13,415 nt of DNA, taken from NCBI GenBank assembly GCA_039649175.1, contig JBBWZS010000174.1, forward strand, positions 1 through 13,415, read 5' to 3'. The notes beneath the pieces are model-generated. The model was not told where the DNA came from. It did no database searches and saw only the letters and a program-made list of their open reading frames with translations. Numbering within the stretch: position 1 is the stretch's first letter; the number at the start of each line of letters is the position of its first letter. This document shows positions 6,411 through 13,415 of the stretch, piece after piece. The stretch comes from DATAQC01 sp039649175 (GTDB lineage: Bacteria; Actinomycetota; Acidimicrobiia; Acidimicrobiales; AC-14). The position numbers and the translations under genes are program-made.

Positions 6411-7312
6411 CGCCCGAAGACGCCGGCTCCGTGCCCGAACGGAATGCCGGCTCCGGCACCGGCGTACCGGACGCCCGTGCCGAGCGGCGGGCCGAGCGCC
6501 GGGTGGCGGCGCTGTTCCTGCTGTCGTCGGCCAGTGCCGTGGCGCTCACCCTCGTGTACTGGAGCGGAGGCCAACCCCAGCTCGAAGGGCTGTTCCTCGG
6601 GTTGGCTCTGGGCGGTGTCGCCTGCGGGTTCGTGGTGTGGGGGAACCGCCTGCTGCCGCAGGGCCCCTTCGTCGACGAGCGCCACGAGATGGCCAGCCCC
6701 GAGGCTGACGTCGAGGAGGTCGGCGAGGACTTCGAACAGGGTGGCCTGATCACCCGCCGCAAGCTGGTGGTCCGGTCGCTGGGGCTGGCGGTCGGCGGCC
6801 TCGGGGTGGCCGCCCTCTTCCCGATCCGCTCCCTCGGGCCCCGGCCGGGCCGGACCCTGGTCGAGACGCCGTGGCGGGCAGGCATGCGACTGGTCACCGA
6901 GGACGGGAGGCCGGTGCGCACGACCGATGTCCCCGTCGAGGGCCTGGTGACTGTGTTCCCCGAGGGGTTCCCGGGGTCGGCCGACGGCCAGGCCGTGCTC
7001 GTGCGGGTGAGCCCCGACCTGGTCAAGCCGGCGCCGGGCCGCCAGGACTGGTCGCCGGACGGCTTCGTCGCCTACTCCAAGATCTGCACCCACGCCGGGT
7101 GCCCGGTGGGGCTGTACCAGGCCGACACCCACCAGCTCCTGTGCCCCTGCCACCAGTCGACCTTCGACGTGCTCCACCACGCCCGGCCCCAGGACGGGCC
7201 CGCCGCCGCACCATTGCCCCAACTCCCGCTCAGGATCACCAGTGACGGCTTCCTCGTTGCCCAGGGCGATTTCTCCGAGCCCGTCGGACCGTCGTTCTGG
7301 CGCCACTCGTGA
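6407..7312 (+). CDS. qcrA: QcrA, Rieske [2Fe-2S] subunit of the cytochrome bc complex
   Basis: A 301-residue Rieske protein that takes the first electron from menaquinol in complex III and hands it to QcrC. Cluster ligands are in CTHAGC (C227, H229) and CPCHQS (C246, H249), with C232 and C248 placed to form the usual disulfide. There are three membrane segments (about 34-54, 61-82, 124-142), the actinobacterial type, not the single helix of mitochondrial Rieske proteins. Arg117-Arg118 before the third segment fits a twin-arginine signal, consistent with the known dual Sec/Tat insertion of Streptomyces QcrA. ATG at 6407 has GGGGAG (6396-6401) 5 nt upstream and a 4-bp overlap with qcrC. After the cluster, the C-terminal domain has the PxPQLPLRITSDGFLVAQGDF tail typical of the family. 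The stop overlaps the ctaC GTG by 4 bp. Confidence 0.95.
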   Translation: MTPEDAGSVPERNAGSGTGVPDARAERRAERRVAALFLLSSASAVALTLVYWSGGQPQLEGLFLGLALGGVACGFVVWGNRLLPQGPFVDERHEMASPEADVEEVGEDFEQGGLITRRKLVVRSLGLAVGGLGVAALFPIRSLGPRPGRTLVETPWRAGMRLVTEDGRPVRTTDVPVEGLVTVFPEGFPGSADGQAVLVRVSPDLVKPAPGRQDWSPDGFVAYSKICTHAGCPVGLYQADTHQLLCPCHQSTFDVLHHARPQDGPAAAPLPQLPLRITSDGFLVAQGDFSEPVGPSFWRHS

Positions 7313-8322
7313 GAGGGCGCCTCCAGGCACTCGGCGGCGTGACAGTCCTGGTCGCGGCCGGGTGCAGCAGCGGGCACTCCCCGTCGATGCTCAACGGCCG
7401 GGCGGGGGAGGCCAACCGAGTGGCCGGGGTGTGGTGGCTGATGTTCGCCATGGCCACCGTGGTCTACGTGGTGGTGGCCGCCTTCATCGTCATCGCCGTC
7501 GTCCGGGGTCGCAAGAAGAAGAGGAGCGAGGGTGCCGCGTCGGCGGGCGGCGACTCCGGTCCCAAGGACGACACGTTCATCTGGTTCGGCGGCATCATCG
7601 CCCCCGTCCTCATTCTCGGCGTGCTGGCCGTGGTGACGGTGAACACCACCGAGGTGCTCCGCAAGCCACAGCAGAACGAGTTGCTCATCCAGGTCACCGG
7701 CAAGCGGTGGTGGTGGGACATCCGCTACCCGGCCGACAAGGTGACGACGGCCGACGAGATCCACATCCCCGTCGGCCGGCCCATCGACATCGAGCTCACG
7801 TCGGACAACGTGATCCACAGCTTCTGGGTGCCGCAGCTGGCGGGCAAGGTCGACACCATTCCCGGCCAGGTCAACCACCTCCGCCTGAAGGCCATCGACC
7901 CCGGCACGTATCGCGGCGAGTGCGCCGAGTACTGCGGCATCGAGCACGCCCACATGAGCTTCACGGTGATCGCCGACACGCCCGTCGACTTCGACCGGTG
8001 GATGACCCGCCGGCGCGGCATCGCCGGCCTGGCACCCACCTCCGACGAGATGGCCCAGGGGCAGTTGGTGTTCACCCGTGAGGCATGCGCCGGCTGCCAC
8101 ACGGTCAAGGGGACACAGGCCACCGGCACCGTCGGGCCCGACCTGAGTGACTTCGGCAGCCGGAGGTCGATCGCGTCGCTCACCGTGGCCAACACGTCGG
8201 CCAACCTGTCCCGCTGGATCGCCGACCCCGAGAGCATCAAGCCCGGCAACCTCATGCCGCCCACGGCACTGTCCGACGCCGACCGTGCCGCCGTCGTCGC
8301 CTACCTGGAGGGTCTCAAGTAA
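7309..8322 (+). CDS. ctaC: Cytochrome c oxidase subunit II with fused cytochrome c domain (caa3 type)
   Basis: A 337-residue subunit II of the haem-copper oxidase. It accepts electrons and feeds them to subunit I through the binuclear CuA site. A short lipoprotein-like signal ends at VAAGC (C19). Two transmembrane helices follow (about 41-65 and 90-112), then the aromatic WWWD patch (134-137) and the cupredoxin domain with CuA ligands H170, C205, E207, C209, H213 and M216. The C-terminal about 85 residues form a cytochrome c domain with CAGCH (260-264) and a likely axial Met in NLMPP (M316). The length of about 337 matches caa3 subunit II, while mycobacterial-type CtaC lacks the haem domain. 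GTG at 7309 overlaps the qcrA stop by 4 bp and has no clear Shine-Dalgarno sequence, so translation is probably coupled. The lipobox is weak at -3 (Ala), so lipidation is inferred. Confidence 0.95.
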   Translation: MRGRLQALGGVTVLVAAGCSSGHSPSMLNGRAGEANRVAGVWWLMFAMATVVYVVVAAFIVIAVVRGRKKKRSEGAASAGGDSGPKDDTFIWFGGIIAPVLILGVLAVVTVNTTEVLRKPQQNELLIQVTGKRWWWDIRYPADKVTTADEIHIPVGRPIDIELTSDNVIHSFWVPQLAGKVDTIPGQVNHLRLKAIDPGTYRGECAEYCGIEHAHMSFTVIADTPVDFDRWMTRRRGIAGLAPTSDEMAQGQLVFTREACAGCHTVKGTQATGTVGPDLSDFGSRRSIASLTVANTSANLSRWIADPESIKPGNLMPPTALSDADRAAVVAYLEGLK

Positions 8323-10334
8323 TGGCCATCGCCGAAGCTCCCTCCGTCAGCGAGAGCGAGGTCGGCGAGCTCTGGGAGGACGCGCCCGGCCTTCCCGGGT
8401 TCTTCTCCACCGTCGACCACAAGCGCATCGGCATGCGCTACATCTACACGTGCTTCTTCTTCTTCTTCGTGGCCGGTCTCATGGCGCTGGTGATGCGGGC
8501 CCAGCTGGCCACACCCAACGCCAAGGTGCTGGGACCGCAGCTCTACAACGAGCTGTTCACCATGCACGGCGTGACCATGATCTTCCTCTTCAACACGCCC
8601 GTGCTCGCCGGGTTCGGCAACTACCTGATCCCACTGCAGATCGGCACGCGCGACATGGCGTTCCCCCGGCTGAACGCCTTCAGCTACTGGGTGTTCCTCC
8701 TGGGCGGCATCTTCATGTACAGCAGCTTCCTCTTCGGCATGCCCGACGGGGGATGGTTCGGCTACGTACCCCTGGTCAGCAAGACCTTCTCGCCCGGCCT
8801 CAACATCGACTTCTGGGGTCTGGGCATCGTGTTCACCGGGCTGTCCACGACGGTGGGCTCGATCAACTTCATCGTCACCATCTTCAAGCTGCGGGCCCCG
8901 GGCATGTCGCTCAACCGCATGCCGATCTTCGTGTGGTCGATGCTCGTCTTCTCGTTCATGGCCATCTTCGCCGTCCCCGCGGTGACCCTGGCCACCGGTC
9001 TCAACGAGCTCGACCGCCTCTTCGGCACCGCCTTCTTCGTGCCCGCCCTGGGCGGCAGCGTGCTGCTCTACCAGCACCTGTTCTGGTTCTGGGGCCATCC
9101 CGAGGTGTACATCCTGTTCGTGCCCGCCACCGGCATGATCTCCCAGATCGTGCCCACCTTCTCGGGCCGCCCCCTGTCCGGGTACCTGTGGGTGGCGGGG
9201 TCACTGGTGACCGTCGGGTTCATCAGCTTCGGGGTGTGGGTGCACCACATGTTCGCCACGGGCATGCCGCCGGTGGCCATGGCCTTCTTCTCGGGGGTCA
9301 GCCTGATCATCACCCTGCCCAGCGGCGTGCAGTTCTTCGCGTGGATCGCCACCATGTGGAAGGGCAGGGTCAGGCTCACCACACCGATGCTGTTCGCCAT
9401 CGGCTTCCTGCTCATCTTCCTCCTGGGCGGGATCACCGGCGTGATGGTGGCGGTGCTGCCCTTCGACTGGCAGGTCACCGACAGCTACTTCGTGGTGGCC
9501 CACTTCCACTACGTCCTCAACGGCGCCGTGGTGTTCCCCATCTTCGGCGCCATCTACTACTGGATGCCCAAGATGACGGGGCGGATGCTCAGCGAGAAGT
9601 TGGGCAAGCTGAGCTTCTGGGTGATGTTCGTGGGCTTCAACATCACCTTCTTCCCCATGCACATCCTCGGTTTCCTGGGCATGCCCCGGCGCATCTACAC
9701 CTACGACAACGGCCTGGGCTGGGGCGGGCTCAACGCCATGGTCAGCATCGGCTCGGCCATCTTCGGGCTGGGCACCGCCATCACCCTGTTCAACTGGGTC
9801 TGGAGCAGGCGCAGGGGCGAGATCGTGGGCGACGACCCGTGGGACGCCGACAGCCTCGAGTGGTCGACGACCTCCCCGCCCCCGCACTACAACTTCGCCG
9901 CCATCCCACTGGTGGCCAGTCGCCACCCTCTCTGGGACCAGCGCCCCCTGCCCTTCGCCGAGTCGGGCGACGAGCCCGACACCAGCGGGCTGGGCATCGA
10001 GGGCGCCATCGAGCGGGAGACGCCGGTGACGAGCGGCATCGACACCCGACCCGAGGGCAATCTCGAGATCCCCCACGAGACCTACCTGCCGTTCGTGCTG
10101 GCTCTCGGCATCGCCGTGCTGTTCGTCGGCCTGCTGGTGCAGGCCATCGTCGTCGGGGTGGCGGGGGTGGCCCTGGCCGTGATGGCCACGTTGTGGTGGG
10201 CGTGGCGCACCGAGGAAGACCTCCCGCCGCCCGAGATCGAGCCCCACGCCCCGGTGGGCAAGGCCCACCCCGACACCGCCCACACCGCCGTCACCGCTGA
10301 CGCCGCCGCCGCTCCCGGGGAGGTGACCGAGTGA
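8322..10334 (+). CDS. ctaD: Cytochrome c oxidase subunit I (haem-copper oxidase, A family) with C-terminal extension
   Basis: A 670-residue catalytic subunit that reduces O2 to water at haem a3-CuB and pumps protons. Ligands are conserved: H82 and H396 (haem a), H394 (haem a3), H259, H308 and H309 (CuB), with Y263 of HPEVY as the cross-linked Tyr and E261 present. The D-pathway entry (N100, D111, N118) is intact. At the K-pathway lysine position (Paracoccus K354) it has Gln (Q337, in LPSGVQFFAW), and the nearby Thr is Ser (S334). The twelve-helix core ends near 505. A soluble linker with the conserved DxLEW and PPPHYNF segments follows, and then a further hydrophobic region (about 588-630) that can form two helices. 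ATG at 8322 shares one base with the ctaC stop (TAATG) and has GGAGGG (8307-8312) 9 nt upstream. Its stop overlaps ctaE by 4 bp. Confidence 0.97.
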   Translation: MAIAEAPSVSESEVGELWEDAPGLPGFFSTVDHKRIGMRYIYTCFFFFFVAGLMALVMRAQLATPNAKVLGPQLYNELFTMHGVTMIFLFNTPVLAGFGNYLIPLQIGTRDMAFPRLNAFSYWVFLLGGIFMYSSFLFGMPDGGWFGYVPLVSKTFSPGLNIDFWGLGIVFTGLSTTVGSINFIVTIFKLRAPGMSLNRMPIFVWSMLVFSFMAIFAVPAVTLATGLNELDRLFGTAFFVPALGGSVLLYQHLFWFWGHPEVYILFVPATGMISQIVPTFSGRPLSGYLWVAGSLVTVGFISFGVWVHHMFATGMPPVAMAFFSGVSLIITLPSGVQFFAWIATMWKGRVRLTTPMLFAIGFLLIFLLGGITGVMVAVLPFDWQVTDSYFVVAHFHYVLNGAVVFPIFGAIYYWMPKMTGRMLSEKLGKLSFWVMFVGFNITFFPMHILGFLGMPRRIYTYDNGLGWGGLNAMVSIGSAIFGLGTAITLFNWVWSRRRGEIVGDDPWDADSLEWSTTSPPPHYNFAAIPLVASRHPLWDQRPLPFAESGDEPDTSGLGIEGAIERETPVTSGIDTRPEGNLEIPHETYLPFVLALGIAVLFVGLLVQAIVVGVAGVALAVMATLWWAWRTEEDLPPPEIEPHAPVGKAHPDTAHTAVTADAAAAPGEVTE

Positions 10335-10939
10335 CCGCTCCCACGGCCACGGTCACGCCGGGAATCACCCGCCCGGCCACCCGCCGCAGCTACCCGACGG
10401 CGTGGTGGGGGATGGCGGTGGTCATCATGACCGAGGCCATGATCTTCGCCATCCTCCTGGCCTCCTACCTGTTCCTCCGGGCGGCGTCCAAGCAGTGGCC
10501 GCTCGGCGACATCGAGGTCCCCACCCTGAAGTTCGCCCTGCCCTTCAGCTTCGTGCTGTGGGGGAGCAGCATCCCCATCTTCTGGGCCGAGGCCAGCATC
10601 CGCAACGGTCACGTCGGGCGCATGAAGGCAGGGCTGGCCATCAGCTTCGTGATGGGCCTGTCGTTCTTCTTCTTCACCCTGTACGACTTCAACGAGTTGC
10701 ACTTCGGCTGGCGCACCAACGCCTACGGCTCGATCTACTACACGATCGTCGGCCTGCACGCCCTCCACGTCTTCCTCGGCCTGGGGATCAACGTGGTCGT
10801 CCAGATCAAGGCCTGGCTGGGCCGCTACGACCGGGGTCGCTACGCCAGCGCCGAGGTGTTCTTCCTCTACTGGCACTTCGTCGACGTCGTGTGGCTGGCC
10901 GTGTTCCCCATCGTCTTCCTGTCACCCCACATCCGATGA
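10331..10939 (+). CDS. ctaE: Cytochrome c oxidase subunit III
   Basis: A 202-residue, five-helix subunit III of the haem-copper oxidase, which stabilises subunit I and its proton uptake. Helices are at about 24-48, 67-87, 97-117, 133-158 and 177-197. Family marks are the Glu in the first helix (E35, TEAMIFAILLASYLFLR), the NELHFGWRTNAYGSIYYT loop, LHALHVFLGLG and the terminal YWHFVDVVWLAVF. The length fits the short five-helix actinobacterial and Bacillus-type subunit III, not the seven-helix mitochondrial form. GTG at 10331 has a good Shine-Dalgarno sequence, GGGGAGG (10317-10323), 7 nt upstream and overlaps the ctaD stop by 4 bp. Confidence 0.96.
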   Translation: MTAPTATVTPGITRPATRRSYPTAWWGMAVVIMTEAMIFAILLASYLFLRAASKQWPLGDIEVPTLKFALPFSFVLWGSSIPIFWAEASIRNGHVGRMKAGLAISFVMGLSFFFFTLYDFNELHFGWRTNAYGSIYYTIVGLHALHVFLGLGINVVVQIKAWLGRYDRGRYASAEVFFLYWHFVDVVWLAVFPIVFLSPHIR

Positions 10940-11358
10940 GCGACACCCCCCTCACGACCGAGCCGGCGGTGGACGGGGAGGAGGCCCGTCGGGCCCACAG
11001 CATCGCTTCGGCCGTCCGGGAGGGCGTGCTCGTCTGGTACGCCCTGCTGGGCGGCATCGCCGCCTGGACCATCCACCTCATGTTGTTCGTCAGCATCGTG
11101 CGCTACACCTGCAACGCCCACGGCTACGTGTGGGTCATGCACCTGGCCACCGCCGTCACGTTGGCCATGACCGCCGTCGCCATCGCCCTGTGTCTGCGCA
11201 TGATGCGCTCGTCCGAGGGCGACGAGTCCTGCGACGACGAGGGTGGGCGTGCCCAGTTCATCGCCCGCCTGGGCCTGTTGATCGGCGTCATCAACTTCGC
11301 CCTCATCGCCCTCGAGGAGATCTACATCATCGTCCTCAACTCGAGGCGTTGTGGCTGA
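10936..11358 (+). CDS. Small three-helix membrane protein of the oxidase operon, function unknown
   Basis: A 140-residue protein with a polar N-terminus (about 1-28) and three predicted membrane helices (about 31-55, 65-88, 108-134). The first helix contains LLGGIAAWTIHLMLF, a pattern I recall from small uncharacterised proteins beside CtaG-type genes in other caa3 operons. This is memory, not a search. A short acidic, Cys-containing loop (SEGDESCDDEGG, about 93-104) lies between helices two and three, and another Cys is next to last. ATG at 10936 overlaps the ctaE stop by 4 bp and has no Shine-Dalgarno sequence, so it depends on upstream translation. Its place between ctaE and ctaG suggests an accessory subunit (for example a subunit IV equivalent) or an assembly factor. 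I cannot tell which. Confidence 0.8.
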   Translation: MSDTPLTTEPAVDGEEARRAHSIASAVREGVLVWYALLGGIAAWTIHLMLFVSIVRYTCNAHGYVWVMHLATAVTLAMTAVAIALCLRMMRSSEGDESCDDEGGRAQFIARLGLLIGVINFALIALEEIYIIVLNSRRCG

Positions 11359-12133
11359 GCTCACCACCTTCGTGGCTCTGGCCGCCCTGGCCGGCGCCTA
11401 CGCCCTCGGGCTGTCGCGGGCCTGGGCGGCGGCCGGCCGGGGCCGCCTGGTGCGCGCGTCCCAGGCCGGGCTCTTCGCCGCCGGCGTTGTCGCCCTCGGA
11501 GTGGCACTGCTGCCGCCGTTGTCGGGTCGCACCGACCACAGCCTCACCGCCCACATGATCCAGCACGTGCTCTTGCTGGTGGTGGCAGCCCCCCTGCTGG
11601 CCCTGGGAGCGCCGTTGCCGACGCTGGTGTGGGCGCTTCCCCAGCGCTGGCGGCCGCCGGCGTCGGCGGTGTGGCGCCGCCTGCTGCGCAGCCACAGTGC
11701 CCATTGGCTGGCGTGGGCGGGGGGCGCGCTGGTGGTCGAGAGCGTGGTCATGGCCGCCTGGCACCTGCCCGTCGTGTACCGGGCCGCCCTGCACCACGAG
11801 CCCTTGCACGGGGCCGAGCACGCCAGCTACCTGCTCACTGCCATGGCCTTCTCGTGGGCCGTGGCGGCGGGAGCGCCGCGCCGGCACGGTTCGGCGGTCG
11901 CCCTGGTGTTCGTCGCCGCCCTGCCCGGCAGTGCCCTGGGCGCCGCCCTCACCCTGGCTTCCCGGCCGTGGTACGCCGAGTACCCCTCCCTGGGCGACCA
12001 GCAACTGGCGGGTGTGGTGATGTGGGCCTTCGCCGGCGTCGCCTACGTGCTGGCCGCCGCCTGCCTGTTCGGTGTGTGGCTGCGGGGCCTCGAGACCGAG
12101 ACGCCCGCCCGCCCGCTGGCGGTGGCGCGATGA
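11351..12133 (+). CDS. ctaG: CtaG-family (caa3_CtaG) cytochrome c oxidase assembly protein
   Basis: A 260-residue polytopic membrane protein of the caa3_CtaG family, which is needed for assembly of caa3 oxidases in Bacillus and is thought to help copper delivery. It is unrelated to the Cox11-type CtaG of proteobacteria. Family marks are AHMIQHVLLLVVAAPLLALGAP (H68 and H72), WHLPVVYRAAL (W137-H138), the GAEHASYLLTAMAFSW segment, and the late PWYAEYPSLGDQQLAGVVMW. There are six to seven hydrophobic segments. The conserved His and Met residues at the membrane face are candidate Cu ligands. GTG at 11351 overlaps the preceding gene by 8 bp, with only a weak GAGG upstream. Placement in a caa3 operon fits the role. 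Confidence 0.9.
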   Translation: MAELTTFVALAALAGAYALGLSRAWAAAGRGRLVRASQAGLFAAGVVALGVALLPPLSGRTDHSLTAHMIQHVLLLVVAAPLLALGAPLPTLVWALPQRWRPPASAVWRRLLRSHSAHWLAWAGGALVVESVVMAAWHLPVVYRAALHHEPLHGAEHASYLLTAMAFSWAVAAGAPRRHGSAVALVFVAALPGSALGAALTLASRPWYAEYPSLGDQQLAGVVMWAFAGVAYVLAAACLFGVWLRGLETETPARPLAVAR

Positions 12134-13415
12134 TCGAGCGGACCTTCAAGTGGTTCGACGCCCGCCTGGGGGTGGCCCACTTCACCCGGAGCGCCCTGGA
12201 CAAGATCTTCCCCGACAACTGGTCGTTCATGCTGGGCGAGATCGCCCTGTACTGCTTCCTCGTCCTGATCCTGACCGGCACCTACCTGTCGTTCTTCTTC
12301 AGCCCCAGCGCCAAAGAGGTCGTCTACAACGGAAGCTACGTGCCCCTCAAGGGACTGCACATGTCGGAGGCGTTCAACTCGACGGTGCGGATCAGCTTCG
12401 ACGTGCGGGCCGGGCTGGTGTTCCGCCAGATGCACCACTGGGCCGCCCTCATCTTCACCGGCGCCATCGTCGTGCACCTCTGCCGGGTCTTCTTCACCGG
12501 GGCCTTCCGCCGGCCGCGCGAGGTCAACTGGGTCATCGGCATGACCCTGCTGGTACTGGTGATGTTCAACGGCTTCAGCGGCTACTCGCTGCCCGACGAC
12601 CTGCTGTCAGGCACCGGCCTGCGCATCGGGTACTCGATCGCCCTGGCCGTGCCCGTTGTCGGCACCTGGGCCGCCTTCTTGTTGTTCGGCGGCGAGTTCC
12701 CCTCCCCGGACATCCTCTCCCGGCTGTTCGTGCTCCACGTGCTCATCATCCCCGCCCTGATCGCCGGGCTCCTCGGCGCCCATATGGCCATCCTGTGGCG
12801 ACAGAAGCACACCCAGTACCCCGGTCCGGGGCGCACCGAGACCAACATCGTCGGGTCCCGGTTGTGGCCGACCTATGCCGCCCGTTCGGTCGGGCTACTG
12901 GCCGGGGTGTTCGCGGTCATCGCCTTGCTCGGCGGCCTGGCCCAGGTCAACCCCATCTGGTTGTACGGCCCCTTCCAACCGTCGGCGGTGAGCACTGCGT
13001 CGCAGCCCGACTGGTACATGGGCTGGCTTGAGGGAGCCCTGCGGTTGGCACCCAACTGGCGCTTCCACGTGTTCGGCTACACGATCTCGGAGGTCTTCCT
13101 GCCGGCGGTGGTGCTGCCCGGCATCACCTTCGGACTGCTGTACCTGTGGCCGTTCATCGAGCGTCGGGTAACCGGCGACACCGCCGAGCACCAGTTACTC
13201 GACCGGCCCCGTGAGCACCCCGCACGCACGGCGATCGGCGTGGGCGCCCTGGTCTTCTACTTCGTGCTCTTCGCCGCCGGCTCCCAGGACATCGGGGCCC
13301 AGAAGTTTGCCACCGCCATCCCCACCATCACCGTGGTGTTCCAGGTGCTGCTGGTGGTGTTGCCGGTGCTGGCCGTGCTCATCACCCGCAAGCTCTGCCA
13401 CGACCTGACGGGGGG
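12130..13415 (+). CDS. qcrB: QcrB, cytochrome b subunit of the bc complex (3' end missing)
   Basis: The frame is open from ATG 12130 to the window edge, giving 428 codons. Actinobacterial QcrB is about 540 residues, so about the last fifth is missing. It is the quinol-oxidising membrane subunit of complex III with two b haems. Candidate ligand pairs are H102 (or H103) with H116 in MHHWAALIFTGAIVVHLCR, and H203 with H218 in LHVLIIPALIAGLLGAHM. The Qo-site motif is PDWY (293-296) in place of PEWY, the variant associated with low-potential quinones such as menaquinone. SGYSLPDDLLSGTGLRIGYS and the KHTQYPGPGR loop are typical of actinobacterial QcrB. It is fused in one chain, not split as in b6f. 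The ATG overlaps the ctaG stop (ATGA), with no strong Shine-Dalgarno sequence. It is separated from qcrC and qcrA by five genes, mostly oxidase genes. Confidence 0.95.
   Translation, partial: MIERTFKWFDARLGVAHFTRSALDKIFPDNWSFMLGEIALYCFLVLILTGTYLSFFFSPSAKEVVYNGSYVPLKGLHMSEAFNSTVRISFDVRAGLVFRQMHHWAALIFTGAIVVHLCRVFFTGAFRRPREVNWVIGMTLLVLVMFNGFSGYSLPDDLLSGTGLRIGYSIALAVPVVGTWAAFLLFGGEFPSPDILSRLFVLHVLIIPALIAGLLGAHMAILWRQKHTQYPGPGRTETNIVGSRLWPTYAARSVGLLAGVFAVIALLGGLAQVNPIWLYGPFQPSAVSTASQPDWYMGWLEGALRLAPNWRFHVFGYTISEVFLPAVVLPGITFGLLYLWPFIERRVTGDTAEHQLLDRPREHPARTAIGVGALVFYFVLFAAGSQDIGAQKFATAIPTITVVFQVLLVVLPVLAVLITRKLCHDLTG

Noticed and set aside
9201..10283. Long minus-strand open frame opposite ctaD
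   Set aside because: It is His-, Gly- and Asp-rich antisense of a membrane protein with no hydrophobic or enzymatic pattern of its own.
10331..10939. Fusion of subunit III with ctaD, as in some caa3 oxidases
   Set aside because: A stop codon ends ctaD at 10332-10334, and ctaE has its own GTG and a strong Shine-Dalgarno sequence, so they are separate proteins.

Overview
The window is a very GC-rich, gene-dense stretch from what is most likely an actinobacterium. GTG starts are common, neighbouring genes overlap by 1 to 8 bases, the bc complex has a dihaem QcrC and a three-helix Rieske protein with a twin-arginine motif, and one DNA-repair gene has a mycobacterial-type damage promoter. The mixture of an actinobacterial QcrCAB with a haem-c-bearing (caa3-type) oxidase suggests a deep lineage such as Acidimicrobiia rather than mycobacteria or streptomycetes. 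That placement is inference only.

Bases 1-2185 hold the end of a short co-oriented cluster: the 3' end of a membrane glycosyltransferase-like gene, a YdjC/ChbG-family carbohydrate deacetylase, and a SAM-dependent methyltransferase whose N-terminus is a run of 27-bp tandem repeats. All three are joined by 4-bp GTGA overlaps. The set looks like glycan or glycolipid tailoring.

Bases 2186-4868 hold a monocistronic SF1A (UvrD/UvrD2-like) helicase with an extra N-terminal region and a C-terminal HRDC domain. It is preceded by a compact promoter that resembles the RecA-independent, PafBC-type DNA-damage promoter, placed so that the mRNA would be leaderless. A flavin-reductase-like gene converges on it from the minus strand, with 3 bp between the two stop codons.

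Bases 5361-5561 are a divergent intergenic region containing two inverted repeats and a well-spaced promoter (TTGGCG, 17 bp, TACCCT) that reads into the right-hand operon.

Bases 5562-13415 (continuing past the window) are one tightly coupled respiratory operon: qcrC, qcrA, ctaC, ctaD, ctaE, a small membrane protein gene, a ctaG-family gene, qcrB. It encodes a menaquinol:cytochrome c reductase (complex III) and a caa3-type cytochrome c oxidase (complex IV). The oxidase genes are inserted between qcrA and qcrB, so the bc complex genes are split around it. The inferred electron path is menaquinol to QcrB haems b and the QcrA Rieske centre, then dihaem QcrC, then the CtaC haem c and CuA, then the CtaD haem a and haem a3-CuB, with oxygen reduced to water. 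Two details stand out. CtaC carries its own haem c although QcrC is already dihaem. CtaD has Gln at the position of the K-pathway lysine while the D-pathway residues are intact.
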